Source: Melioribacter sp051488685 (lineage in GTDB: Bacteria > Bacteroidota > Ignavibacteria > Ignavibacteriales > Melioribacteraceae). Taken from it: DNA of 64,000 nt. Position 1 is the stretch's first letter; the number at the start of each line of letters is the position of its first letter. The stretch covers positions 124,001 through 188,000 of the forward strand of contig NZ_JBPSEH010000005.1 in NCBI RefSeq assembly GCF_051488685.1. The letters run 5' to 3'. Position numbers and translations under genes: made by a program. This document shows, piece by piece, positions 54,901-63,832 of the stretch. A model generated the notes under the pieces. That model worked only from the letters and a program-made list of their open reading frames with translations. It was not told the DNA's origin and made no database searches.

Positions 54901-56384
54901 TCAATCTGGCTAATTCTTTTTATGAAAAGATGTCCTTCCGTATAGATGAAGTTAATAAGATTATCGACCGCATTGAAACGGATATCAACAAACGCCTTAC
55001 CGAGAGAGTCTCCGCAAGTCTTGAATCAATTAACGATTTGATAATGAAAAAATCTTACGGGGACATTAAGTCATACCTGACCAAAGCTGAACAAAAAGGA
55101 AAGTTGCTCAAAACATATAATCAAATAAGAGACGAACTGAAACATTTAATTAGAAAATACAGAGTAATCATAAAACGGAATTACAATCTTTATTTCAGAT
55201 ATGTAATTAACGATCTGCTTGTAAAATACAACATTGTTAAAATTGAGAGAGGCGATAGCGATTCTGAAACGTTGTTTAACAAATCTAAAATTGAGAAACT
55301 TCCTTTTATCTACAAAAAGCTTTTCGATGGAACTCCGATTGATACATACAATCTTTTTGTTGGACTCGACCAGGTTGAAAAGACGATTAAATACATTATT
55401 GAAAGACACAAGAAAAATGAAAAGTCTTCACTTTTGATTGCCGGCGAAACTGGCAGCGGCAAATCGAGTTTGTTAAATTTTATTATTAATAACTACTTAA
55501 AAACACACAACATCGTACGCTACGAATTCACTTACACAGTAACCGAAGAACGCGAACTATTGCGTATTTTGTGCAGAGAATTGGGCTACAATCACACTTA
55601 TTCTTTGAATGAACTCGTATTCCTTTTAAATGATAAAAGCAACAAAAGAGTAATTGTGCTCGAGAGTTTAAACGAATTATACCTGCGTAAAATTTCAGGT
55701 TACGATGCATTGAACGCATTGCGCTACCTCATAAATTCTACTTCGGAAAACACTCTGTGGATCTGTACTTCCGATAAATACAGCTGGGAATTTATAAGAG
55801 ATAATTTTGAATACACGCGTGTATTTGAAAAAGAGATAATGGTTAATGAACTTCACAAAAGAGAATTACGTACAATTATAACGACAAGGCACAATGCAAC
55901 TGGTTATAACCTTGTATTTAAGCCAACGGAATTATACAAATTCAAGTCAAAATTCGTAAGACCAAAATCGATAGAAGCCGAGCAAAAAAAATTAGCTTCG
56001 CTTTATTTTAATAGACTCGAAGATTTTTCCGAAGGCAACATTATTGCAGCTATGTTTTTCTGGCTGGTTTCCATCGAAGAAATCAAAGACAATAGAGTGT
56101 TCATTAAAGTACCCAGAAAAATTGAATCCAGACTTCTCGAAAAACTTGAAGATATTTATTTGCTTACCCTATTCAATATTGTCCTTCACGGCACTTTAAC
56201 TTATGAAGAACACTCGGCTCTTTTTAACTTATCTTTAAGCAACTCGAAAGAAATACTCGACTATCTTTACACGAAAAATTTAATAGATAAGCACGAATGG
56301 AGTATTGGCTCTGCACACTTTTTTATAAACCGTTTCTTCTTCAAATTAATCGAAAGAGAATTAAAAAAGAGAAATATCATTTAG
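51897..56384 (+). CDS. Antiporter fused to long helical region and P-loop ATPase
   Basis: 1495 residues. N-terminal CPA2/Kef-like domain (about 30-430) with VIGYLLIGIIFGP, LTAGLELKI and the ion-binding aspartate D208 (ILKDILVI). From about 440 to 1150 it is nearly all charged, amphipathic helix with coiled-coil character. Residues about 1150-1495 form a P-loop ATPase: Walker A GETGSGKSS (1183-1190), Walker B-like VIVLES (1252-1257), sensor-like LWICTSD and a C-terminal winged-helix-like tail (HGTLTYEEHSALFNLS). The RCK domain usual for Kef proteins is absent. GAGGAG precedes the ATG, which overlaps the previous stop. I infer ATP-dependent gating or sensing of an antiporter; no described protein with this layout is known to me. 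Confidence 0.85.
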   Translation: MIPVLRRIIVISILFSIFLFVETIQVESTGIINPKTLAVLGFLIIASFALGEIFALIKLPRVIGYLLIGIIFGPYSHFIFDTKILQIFNNQVIHDISLVNNVTLALIALTAGLELKINAIKSFLKSSLLILLFKTITIFVLITGTVYFLSPFVPFLAGENWTLKLASGLILSVIALGTSIELTLVVANELKARGRFVDLILSTAILKDILVILLLAIVLTISASLLSISGGAESPFITLGKELLFSLLFGGVLGAAGFLYMKYINRELLLFIVAFVVFGSEIASMLHLEMLVTFVTAGFIIQNFSQYGEQIHKPLGKISLPIFITFFTIAGASLNLFSVSEAIVIGIIIVLVRALAFYLSITFATKATREPLEITKFSWMGFLSIGGLMLGLAIIISQKLPGLGNELKNLITSVVALNIFIGPVLFKIGITKAKSFSQAEEIQPAELQVEKIEKDIKPIKVKARFREPDLKHEELNKSLYNILIKVNNILSEFDKKFIQSRGEESLELLVSLTEKYSDEYQSLKKLLSDTAITHSKIRMEILKVKKNLSEWLIALCEERKKTEKRILNLEPLIRDLFYAFIDLTDGLKYEYLADLEEEKYISSPEDGTLLKLRKFLLRSKLHVNRLFNKDYKLKRRIKYRNLTKYYLVGESSQEILESVNLVGIERLTTLKILRTFYKQTNEELDQLLETALNEKDNVALPMILIEKLDEIHQQMTSSITVYTNEINATVEEIGRRLFYAVANPFNKLIDTLHIAGTYEFNERQYRFSKVFEKSENAKELALLSIRYWTIYYAGIIGLFQKEAYIDKLKVDIDVTLAESLISVSEEINKDIRETNAQLQKELKIFRKKLAEIDSLSNEELEQLFHEEKLSHFINVIQKQLKILKEVSEGKKIDFLFDHFISRFKNIAASLPETVELLEEADLVLEERIPKLQSLKSVPIRSIANTILHNKLSVDIGEINELMVNQFSLITEEVKNYLLIINFHFDTAIHELEKPESDRQLAVNLANSFYEKMSFRIDEVNKIIDRIETDINKRLTERVSASLESINDLIMKKSYGDIKSYLTKAEQKGKLLKTYNQIRDELKHLIRKYRVIIKRNYNLYFRYVINDLLVKYNIVKIERGDSDSETLFNKSKIEKLPFIYKKLFDGTPIDTYNLFVGLDQVEKTIKYIIERHKKNEKSSLLIAGETGSGKSSLLNFIINNYLKTHNIVRYEFTYTVTEERELLRILCRELGYNHTYSLNELVFLLNDKSNKRVIVLESLNELYLRKISGYDALNALRYLINSTSENTLWICTSDKYSWEFIRDNFEYTRVFEKEIMVNELHKRELRTIITTRHNATGYNLVFKPTELYKFKSKFVRPKSIEAEQKKLASLYFNRLEDFSEGNIIAAMFFWLVSIEEIKDNRVFIKVPRKIESRLLEKLEDIYLLTLFNIVLHGTLTYEEHSALFNLSLSNSKEILDYLYTKNLIDKHEWSIGSAHFFINRFFFKLIERELKKRNII

Positions 56385-57391
56385 TGAAAACGAAATATTA
56401 TATAACCATTTTAACTTTGCTGTTGGCGGGCAAGGTCCTATCGCAGGACAGCCTGCAGATGCGGGACACAATGAGCGTATTAAAACCAGCCCCATCCATT
56501 CACGATACGCTATTGAGCCCGGCACCCATTTCAAATATCGAGGAGGCTAAAGATTCTGCTGTCATCATAAAAAATTCGGTCCGTGCAACACCTGATACAA
56601 AGAAACATATTTCAACTCCAATTCGTCAGTCCCGGCGGGCACTCGATATCTTCAAATCGGTGGATTTTATAACATTACTTGAAGCCCTGTTTCTGATATT
56701 TATTGCCTTTGTAATTTTCCGCCTGCTGAACAGAAGCAGCAAATCTACTTTGGCTCGACGATTACCACTCTTTTCGACACATTTAGTTCCTGCATTGAAA
56801 GCAATAACTATAATATTGATAGCATATTTAGTTATTAATCTAATTTTTGACATGTCGAAAGAAATCCTTCTGGGATTATTAATAATTGTTATAATTACAA
56901 TGGCTCTTGCTTCGGTGCCTGTAATTAAGAACCTTATAGGAGGTTTTATTTTGACATACAATCCTCCGTTCGGGAAAGGAGATATAATACACGTTCAGGA
57001 ATATACAGGAAAAGTAGTCGAAGTAAATTTGAGACATACTACAATTGTTACTGACAACGGTTCGAATGTATCGCTGCCAAATTCCATTTTTTTGAGCAAG
57101 CCGGTAGAAAATATAAACATCGGGAATCGGGAACAGAAAATCACAATAAATATTGATTTACCTTCATCGATGGAACATGACCGAATTATAAAAATTCTGA
57201 AAGAAGCAGCTCTTTCTAACCCTTATTTATATACTCGAAAAAAAGTGGAAGTATTCCTGAAAAAATCAGACGCTCTCGATAACACTAACACCTATGAAGT
57301 AAATTTTTATATTTTTGATAGGCAATTTTACGATGAGTCGTTAAATCATTTTAATCAAACTGTGGCAAACAAAATTAAATCTGTTAATTGA
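56384..57391 (+). CDS. MscS-like mechanosensitive channel with signal-peptide start
   Basis: 335 residues from a GTG that overlaps the previous stop by one base, giving a signal peptide (KTKYYITILTLLLAGKVLSQ). A periplasmic stretch of about 70 residues leads to three helices. The pore-region and beta-domain block resembles MscS (PVIKNLIGGFILTYNPPFGKGDIIHVQEYTGKVVEV, NGSNVSLPNS). It probably serves osmotic relief or ion exit in the same module. It overlaps the TrkH-like gene. Confidence 0.85.
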   Translation: MKTKYYITILTLLLAGKVLSQDSLQMRDTMSVLKPAPSIHDTLLSPAPISNIEEAKDSAVIIKNSVRATPDTKKHISTPIRQSRRALDIFKSVDFITLLEALFLIFIAFVIFRLLNRSSKSTLARRLPLFSTHLVPALKAITIILIAYLVINLIFDMSKEILLGLLIIVIITMALASVPVIKNLIGGFILTYNPPFGKGDIIHVQEYTGKVVEVNLRHTTIVTDNGSNVSLPNSIFLSKPVENINIGNREQKITINIDLPSSMEHDRIIKILKEAALSNPYLYTRKKVEVFLKKSDALDNTNTYEVNFYIFDRQFYDESLNHFNQTVANKIKSVN

Positions 57392-59148
57392 AAAAAGAAT
57401 TACGCGAAAATATTGCCCGTTTTTCCAAAATAATTGTAATCATTTCGAGTCTGCTCGGGATAGCTTCGATAATTGTAGAATATGGCTTTCAGATAAAAAG
57501 CAGCGAAGCTGGCACTCTCCATTTTATCACAATTGGAGTTATCATTGTATTCATTATCTATCACATTCTGCAATTGTATATTTCTGAAAACAAAGCCCTC
57601 CATTTAAAAACACACAAATTTGAAATAATAATAATCTCCCTCATTTTACTGGAAGGATTATTATCGTTTTTCAATTTAAGTCTTGTCGAAAGAATTGGGA
57701 CAGCATTAAAGCTTAAGAACATAACTTATTTATATATTGTATTTGCACAGATATTTATAGTCGTAGGGATTATATCGGGAACTTTGAGGTACAATATCAA
57801 ATTACTTCAGTCTAAAATTCATCCTTCGCGACTTTTCATATTCAGCTTTTTGTTTACGATAATAGTGGGAACATTTGCATTAATGCTACCTGCGTCAACC
57901 GTCGAAGGCAAAATCACTTTTGTCGATGCACTTTTTACATCGACAAGCGCCGTTTGCGTTACAGGTTTAGTTACACTGGACACCGCTACTTATTTTACCA
58001 CCTTCGGTAAATTAACAATTATGGCTCTCTTCCAGATCGGTGGACTTGGATTGATGACTTTTACCACATTTTTTGCCATATTTTTATCAGGTGGTCTCGG
58101 TATTAAAGAAAGGATATTGCTCCACGATTTGCTTGAAGAAGAAAATATAGGAGCAATAACAAGAGTATTAACTTATTTGCTTTCAATTACTTTTATCATC
58201 GAAGCTATTGGCACCTCTGTATTGTTCTACAGTTGTAGAAACTCTTTTAGCAGCATTAACGACGCGCTTTTTATATCTATTTTCCATTCAATATCGGCTT
58301 TTTGTAATGCTGGATTTTCCCTCTTTTCAATGAATTTAATGGACCCTGCAGTACGTTACAATCACTTATTTACAACAACAATCACAATTTTGATTATACT
58401 CGGCGGTTTGGGGTTTCCCACCATCATTTCACTTTTGAGACTCAAAAACATTACAAGTAAGATGGGGAAATTATCGATAAAGCTGCCGCTACAAACACGA
58501 ATCGTAATCTTCAGCACAGTCTTACTAATTATTTTTGGAGCCGTTTCGTTTTATTTTTTGGAGCAACATAATACTTTGAGAAACTTAAATTTATTCGAAA
58601 AAATTAACGCATCTTATTTTCAATCGGTAACAGCTCGAACAGCGGGATTTAATACAATTGACTTCGGATTAATCACAACTCCAACAGCTGTTTTGTTTCT
58701 TCTATTGATGTTTATCGGAGCTTCGCCAGGTGGTACGGGTGGCGGCGTTAAAACCACAACGTTTGCGCTTTTATTTTATGGTTCGATTGCAATTCTCAAA
58801 AATAAAAAAGAAGTTTCCATTTACAACCGCGCAATCCCGAATGAAGTTATTATAAAGGCGTTAATAAAAGCAGGCCTATCGATTTTTTTCATTACATTCG
58901 GTATTTTTCTTTTGACCATAACAGAACGCGCCGACTTAACAAAGGTTGCTTTCGAAGCATTTAGCGCTTTTGGTACAGTGGGATTATCGATGGGATTGAC
59001 ACCAGAATTAACGTGGGGAGGAAAGATAATAATCGTTCTACTTATGTTTATCGGCAGAGTTGGTCCACTGGCTTTCCTCTATACATTTATGACCGGCACC
59101 AAAGAAGATTATTACGAATTGCCTCATGAGAACATTTCAATACTTTAA
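57388..59148 (+). CDS. TrkH/KtrB-type potassium transport subunit
   Basis: 586 residues from a TTG overlapping the previous stop, so translation is coupled. The four selectivity loops with conserved glycines are visible: TSAVCVTGL, SAFCNAGFS, TARTAGFN and SAFGTVGLS. GASPGGTGGGVKTTT, the intramembrane gating-loop region, is also present. The N-terminal about 140 residues add four helices not in core KtrB. It conducts K+ (with Na+ in Ktr types) under control of the TrkA-like protein encoded next. Confidence 0.93.
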   Translation: MKKELRENIARFSKIIVIISSLLGIASIIVEYGFQIKSSEAGTLHFITIGVIIVFIIYHILQLYISENKALHLKTHKFEIIIISLILLEGLLSFFNLSLVERIGTALKLKNITYLYIVFAQIFIVVGIISGTLRYNIKLLQSKIHPSRLFIFSFLFTIIVGTFALMLPASTVEGKITFVDALFTSTSAVCVTGLVTLDTATYFTTFGKLTIMALFQIGGLGLMTFTTFFAIFLSGGLGIKERILLHDLLEEENIGAITRVLTYLLSITFIIEAIGTSVLFYSCRNSFSSINDALFISIFHSISAFCNAGFSLFSMNLMDPAVRYNHLFTTTITILIILGGLGFPTIISLLRLKNITSKMGKLSIKLPLQTRIVIFSTVLLIIFGAVSFYFLEQHNTLRNLNLFEKINASYFQSVTARTAGFNTIDFGLITTPTAVLFLLLMFIGASPGGTGGGVKTTTFALLFYGSIAILKNKKEVSIYNRAIPNEVIIKALIKAGLSIFFITFGIFLLTITERADLTKVAFEAFSAFGTVGLSMGLTPELTWGGKIIIVLLMFIGRVGPLAFLYTFMTGTKEDYYELPHENISIL

Positions 59149-59162
59149 TTAAAGGTATGGAT

Positions 59163-59852
59163 ATGAACAAGAAATTTGCAGTTATCGGTCTGGGCGATTT
59201 TGGATTAAGTGTAGCCCTTTCACTGGCAGAAAAGGGCGCGGAGGTAATTGCTATCGACCGCGACATGGAAATTATTGAAGATATTAAGGACAAAGTTACA
59301 TATGCCGTTAGAATGGATTCAACCGACGAAAAGGCTTTAAGGTCGCTCGGTGTCGATAAAGTGGATGCAGTAATTATTTCGATGGGCACAAACTTCGAGG
59401 ACACAATTCTTACCTCCGTTTTATTACTTCAAATGAAAGTTAAAAAAGTTATTGCAAGAGCTACTTCCAAGATACACGAAAAGATTTTGACTAAACTTGG
59501 AGTCGATCAGGTAATTTCACCCGATTTCGAGATTGCAAATAAAGTTGCAAACACTTTAATAAGTGACGATATACTGGACTTTATTTCTTTGGGAGAAGAA
59601 TATAGCATCTTCCAGATACGCGCCCCAAAAGCATTTATTGGCAAGTCGCTTCAAGAAATCGACCTGCGAATTCGTTACAATCTGAATTTAATTACAATCA
59701 AAAGAGAGTATAAAGTAAAAGATGAAACGACCGGCGAAGAACTGACGAAACAACGAATTTACGGCGTTCCAACTTCTACAACAATCGTTGAAGAAAACGA
59801 CATTCTTGTTCTCTTCGGTAAAGAAAAAGATGTCAAAAAAGTTATCGACTAA
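59163..59852 (+). CDS. TrkA/KtrA-type potassium channel regulator (RCK)
   Basis: 229 residues from the ATG at 59163, with AAAGG seven bases upstream; an ATG two codons earlier is too close to the ribosome site. RCK_N nucleotide-binding domain (VIGLGDFGLSVALSLAEKG, EVIAIDRD) and RCK_C domain (about 135-229). It binds ATP/ADP or NAD(H) and gates the TrkH/KtrB channel. Last gene of the operon; its stop overlaps the M28 peptidase gene by 4 bases (convergent). Confidence 0.93.
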   Translation: MNKKFAVIGLGDFGLSVALSLAEKGAEVIAIDRDMEIIEDIKDKVTYAVRMDSTDEKALRSLGVDKVDAVIISMGTNFEDTILTSVLLLQMKVKKVIARATSKIHEKILTKLGVDQVISPDFEIANKVANTLISDDILDFISLGEEYSIFQIRAPKAFIGKSLQEIDLRIRYNLNLITIKREYKVKDETTGEELTKQRIYGVPTSTTIVEENDILVLFGKEKDVKKVID

Positions 59853-61225
59853 AAATCGGGCACGGGAAAAACTGGCAAACTCTCGTGTCCTTCCTCGTCT
59901 ACCGATTGAACTGCAAATAAATAATTATCTTTTGAGTAAGGTAATTCAATACTATTAGACTCGACGTAAATCTTCTTTTCCCATAATGGCATGTAAGTTT
60001 CCCGCATCAGAACGTAGTAACCAGAAGGTTTTTTGCCTGTAGGATTATCCCATGTAAGTATTGTTGTGTTAGATAACTTTTTAACGTCGACTCTTACATT
60101 TTCGGGCTGAGGCGGAGCTAGTGCCAGGTTGGCTATAACGGCGCAATTAACTGCCGTTATTTTTCGTGCATATTCAAAGTCGATGAATTCAGGTAAATCG
60201 CCATATTGAATTCCATTTTCTTCCCTTACATACTCGTGCTGATGAAAATAATTTTCGTTCATTTCACAAAAACGAACAGCGGCAAAGCCATGTCGATTAA
60301 ACGGAGTATGATCTCCACCCCTTAAAAATCGGTCGCGCCTGAAAATTAATTTCACGTTTATTTGGTCCACGTATCTTTCACCTACTTCCTTTATATACCT
60401 TGCAAGCTGGCGAGAAATTCCGTCGTAATCAGAGCCGGACAATATACGAATTCTTTTTTCTTCATCCGATTCAACTGCCGGTATACTTTCACTAAAAACT
60501 CTTACGTTAATATTATCTTTCAATTTTGTTTGACTCGAAAGTGTATTACCGATCATATCGTTATTGAGCATTGCAATCAAACGATATTTACCTTCTGCCT
60601 GGAGTGATTTAATTTTTTCGGCAAGGTGATTTGAACCATATAAACCCTGTTCTTCGCCCGTAAAAGCGACAAACATTATAGTAGCCGGAAATTTTGTCGA
60701 CGACATTACTCGCGCAAGTTCCAGAACGGCGGCTACACCGGACAAATCATCGTTTGCGCCTGGCGCATATGAGGTACTATCCATAATATCGGCTACTCGC
60801 GAATCCAGATGCGCGCCAACTATTATCAAGCGCCTGTCGTTAACATCATATCCTTTCAAAGTACCAATAACATTCATCAAATTAACCTTGCGGTCTATTC
60901 TTATGCCGTCTGGTTTGACCTCGAAAAAATCGAGCTCTGAAATTAGTCTTCCATCTGAATTAATTGAGAATTGCTCGAACTTACTTTTAACCCACCTTGC
61001 CGCTGCGCCAATTCCTTCCTTCTCGTCAGTACGACTGCTGAGCGAATGACGCGTCTTAAATTCAGTCAATTTCACTACGTACGACTTCAAACTGTCTGCA
61101 GATATTTTATTTATCATCTTAATTATCGAACTATCCCGTTTTATAGCCAATTGTCCTTCAGCTGTTGAAAACGTAAACAGCGCAAGTAGTACCTGCAAAA
61201 TTATCAAACTATAGACTTTTCTCAT
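59849..61225 (-). CDS. Secreted M28 family zinc peptidase with C-terminal FN3-like domain
   Basis: 458 residues with signal peptide (MRKVYSLIILQVLLALFTFSTAEG). Metal ligands of M28 are recognisable: VGAHLDSR, PGANDDLSG, FTGEEQGLYGS, MLNNDMIGN and HTPFNRHGF. The last about 90 residues (PPQPENVRVDVKKLSNTTILTWDNP) form a fibronectin type III-like domain. It should act as an exported aminopeptidase. The amidohydrolase gene precedes it by 15 bases on the same strand. Confidence 0.93.
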   Translation of the reverse strand: MRKVYSLIILQVLLALFTFSTAEGQLAIKRDSSIIKMINKISADSLKSYVVKLTEFKTRHSLSSRTDEKEGIGAAARWVKSKFEQFSINSDGRLISELDFFEVKPDGIRIDRKVNLMNVIGTLKGYDVNDRRLIIVGAHLDSRVADIMDSTSYAPGANDDLSGVAAVLELARVMSSTKFPATIMFVAFTGEEQGLYGSNHLAEKIKSLQAEGKYRLIAMLNNDMIGNTLSSQTKLKDNINVRVFSESIPAVESDEEKRIRILSGSDYDGISRQLARYIKEVGERYVDQINVKLIFRRDRFLRGGDHTPFNRHGFAAVRFCEMNENYFHQHEYVREENGIQYGDLPEFIDFEYARKITAVNCAVIANLALAPPQPENVRVDVKKLSNTTILTWDNPTGKKPSGYYVLMRETYMPLWEKKIYVESNSIELPYSKDNYLFAVQSVDEEGHESLPVFPVPDF

Positions 61226-61240
61226 CTTTGCCTCCCGGCT

Positions 61241-62953
61241 TTACTTTTTATATACAATTTTTCCGCCGACAATCGTGTAAAGAACTTTCGTATTAAGAAT
61301 CTCTTCTTCCGGACACTTGATCAAATTATTTGATAAAACTACAATATCGGCAAGTTTTCCTTCCTGGAGTGAGCCTTTTAAATTTTCTTCGAATGCAGCA
61401 TAGGCCCCATTTATGGTATATGATTTAATTGCTTCTTCGCGTGTCATTTTTTGATTGGTATAAAATCCAATGCCGTCTTTATTTTTCCTTGTGACTGCTG
61501 CGTAAAAAGAAGCTATAGGATCAATCCTTTCAACCGGGGCATCCGTGCCATTACAAATAAGGGTACCATTATCGAGCAGACTTCGCCATACATAAGCACC
61601 TGAAGTTGCTCGTTCGTTTCCGAGTCGTTCAGTAACAAACGGTGCATCCGAAGTGCAATGAATTGTTTGCATTGCCGCTATTACATTCAAGATAGCAAAA
61701 CGTTTAATGTCGTGCGGATTGAGGTGTTGTGCATGTTCAATTCGCCATCTCATATTCATGAATTCTTCATATTGGCTGGCATACTTCTCATATAAATTAA
61801 GCACTTCCCTGTTGCCTCTGTCTCCTATTGCATGGATGCAAATTTGAAAACCATTTTCCGCAGCAAGTCTGCAATAGTCATCGAGAGTTTTAATGGGTGT
61901 AACGTTCGAACCAAAGTTATCCGGAAGATCTGAATACGGTTCGAGTAGCCATGCTCCGCGTGACCCGAGCGCACCGTCAATATACTGTTTTATGGCTCGT
62001 ACTGTTAACCGATTTTCTCCGTAGCCTATAAGTTTATAATCTCTCAATTTACCTTTCAATTTTTCGAGTGTATCGTATATCATTACATAAAGGCGAAGTT
62101 TTATAGAATTCGAATCGACCATATTTTTAATAATTTCTATCGTCTCCAGAGTTTCTCCGGCATCGTGCAAAGTGGTCACGCCATTTTTAAGACAGTGCTC
62201 AGAAGCAAGTTTAATTTTTTTGATTGTAATCTCATCGAGTTCATTTTGAGTTCTGTTGTTAAGATATTTTTCATATTCATTTCTTATAATACTTTCAGCA
62301 TTTTCTTCGAAGACGCCTATTGGATTGCCTTTAGAATCGCGCACAATTCTGCCGCCGGATGGATTGGAAATAATTGTATCGACGTGCGCTAATTCCATAG
62401 CTTTTGCGTTTGCAAAGACTGCATGCCCGCTGGCGTGTATCAGCATTACAGGATTATAAGGAACCGCCTTGCTAAGATCCGTATGAACTGGATAACCTTC
62501 AACTTCTGGTTCGGGCTTCGGATCGAATTTTTCCTGATGCCAGCCGCGCCCTATTATCCACTCGCCCGGTCGCATTTCATCTGCTTTTTTTGCAACCGCT
62601 GCTATAATTTCGTCCCAATTCTTTGCATCCCTTAAGTCGATATCTAATAAACTTTCTCCTATTCCTACCAGATGAGCATGACTGTCGATAAATCCAGGCA
62701 TTACAAATTTACCGTTCAAATCAATTACGACGGTCGAATCTCCAATATATTTCTTAATCTCATCATTCGAACCGACTTTATAAATTCTGTCCCCTTTAAT
62801 TGCTATAGCTTCAGCCCATGGCAATGAATCGTTAACCGTATAAATTTCGCCGTTTAACATTACTAAGTCACATCTTTCGTTCATTCTATTCTCCCCGCAA
62901 CCGAAGTTAATTAACAGTTTAATTAATGCGGATAATACAAAAAATTTTCTCAT
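61241..62953 (-). CDS. Amidohydrolase family 3 (YtcJ-like) lipoprotein
   Basis: 570 residues. The start carries a hydrophobic segment and lipobox-like INFGC (C19), so it may be a lipoprotein. The metal site opens with PGFIDSHAHLVGIG, then HASGH, TTLHDAGET, CIHAIGDRGNR and WRIEHAQHLNPHD. The YtcJ-type family hydrolyses amide-like bonds of small molecules; the substrate is unknown. It precedes the M28 peptidase gene by 15 bases and follows the EamA gene by 11, suggesting one transcript of envelope and transport genes. Confidence 0.9.
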   Translation of the reverse strand: MRKFFVLSALIKLLINFGCGENRMNERCDLVMLNGEIYTVNDSLPWAEAIAIKGDRIYKVGSNDEIKKYIGDSTVVIDLNGKFVMPGFIDSHAHLVGIGESLLDIDLRDAKNWDEIIAAVAKKADEMRPGEWIIGRGWHQEKFDPKPEPEVEGYPVHTDLSKAVPYNPVMLIHASGHAVFANAKAMELAHVDTIISNPSGGRIVRDSKGNPIGVFEENAESIIRNEYEKYLNNRTQNELDEITIKKIKLASEHCLKNGVTTLHDAGETLETIEIIKNMVDSNSIKLRLYVMIYDTLEKLKGKLRDYKLIGYGENRLTVRAIKQYIDGALGSRGAWLLEPYSDLPDNFGSNVTPIKTLDDYCRLAAENGFQICIHAIGDRGNREVLNLYEKYASQYEEFMNMRWRIEHAQHLNPHDIKRFAILNVIAAMQTIHCTSDAPFVTERLGNERATSGAYVWRSLLDNGTLICNGTDAPVERIDPIASFYAAVTRKNKDGIGFYTNQKMTREEAIKSYTINGAYAAFEENLKGSLQEGKLADIVVLSNNLIKCPEEEILNTKVLYTIVGGKIVYKK

Positions 62954-62964
62954 TATTCTCTCAT

Positions 62965-63828
62965 CTATTTTCTGTTAACTATAATTACACCTATAATTAT
63001 TATCACTCCGCTTATTAATGTTAATAAAGATATTCTTTCCGAAAGAAGAATCCAAGCTGTAAAGACGGTTACAAAAGGTTCCAGATACAAAAATGCACCT
63101 ACGTGAGAAGAAGGCATTTCGTTCATTGCTTCTGCCCATAGGACATATGCGATACCAGAACAAAAGAAACCGAGGAACAGGAGCGCTGCAATACTTTCAG
63201 CTGACAAAACAATAAGGCTATTAACATTTTCGCCATTAAGTGTAAAGGGGGCAAGTATCAACGACATGAACAGAAACAAATAAAGTATCGTCATCAATGG
63301 AGGATAGTTCAGGGTAATTTTTTTCCCAACCAGAGAATAGACGCTCCATGTAAATGCACTGGCAAGTATTAAAAAATCCCCTCTATTTTCAATTAAACTT
63401 ATCGACGTTATTTTCCCTTTGCTGATCAAAAGGATCAACCCGGAAAATGCAATCAAAATTCCACTCCATTGCCCGGCAGTGAGTCTTTCCTTAAAGAAAA
63501 TCATTCCAAGCAGAGCCATAAAAACAGGAGTAATGCCAATAATCCAGCCGGTATTAGATGCCGTTGTATATTGCATGCCGGTCACCTGAATCCATAGATG
63601 GAAAGAAGCAATCAACGCAAGAATGAAAATCCATGAATGGTCGTGAAAATTAATTTTGAAAGTTCTTCCTCTTTTCATTGCAATGATCGACAACAAAATA
63701 ACAGCCAGGAGCTGACGTACAAAAATAATCGTCAAAGGTCTCAGACTATCGAGCAGGAATTTTGTTGCAATAAAAGAAGCACCCCAAATAACAACGGACG
63801 CCAGGGGCTTCCAATACTTTTTTGTCAT
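62965..63828 (-). CDS. EamA/DMT family transporter
   Basis: 287 residues from the ATG at 63828; the frame continues 49 codons into the end of the upstream gene and was shortened. Ten membrane helices in two EamA repeats: WGASFIATKFLLDSLRPLTIIFVRQ in the first and AFTWSVYSLVGKKI plus SSHVGAFLYLEPFVTVFTAWILL in the second. It transports metabolites, commonly amino acids or drug-like compounds; the substrate is not readable. Begins four bases after the upstream stop. Confidence 0.88.
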   Translation of the reverse strand: MTKKYWKPLASVVIWGASFIATKFLLDSLRPLTIIFVRQLLAVILLSIIAMKRGRTFKINFHDHSWIFILALIASFHLWIQVTGMQYTTASNTGWIIGITPVFMALLGMIFFKERLTAGQWSGILIAFSGLILLISKGKITSISLIENRGDFLILASAFTWSVYSLVGKKITLNYPPLMTILYLFLFMSLILAPFTLNGENVNSLIVLSAESIAALLFLGFFCSGIAYVLWAEAMNEMPSSHVGAFLYLEPFVTVFTAWILLSERISLLTLISGVIIIIGVIIVNRK

Positions 63829-63832
63829 TAAG

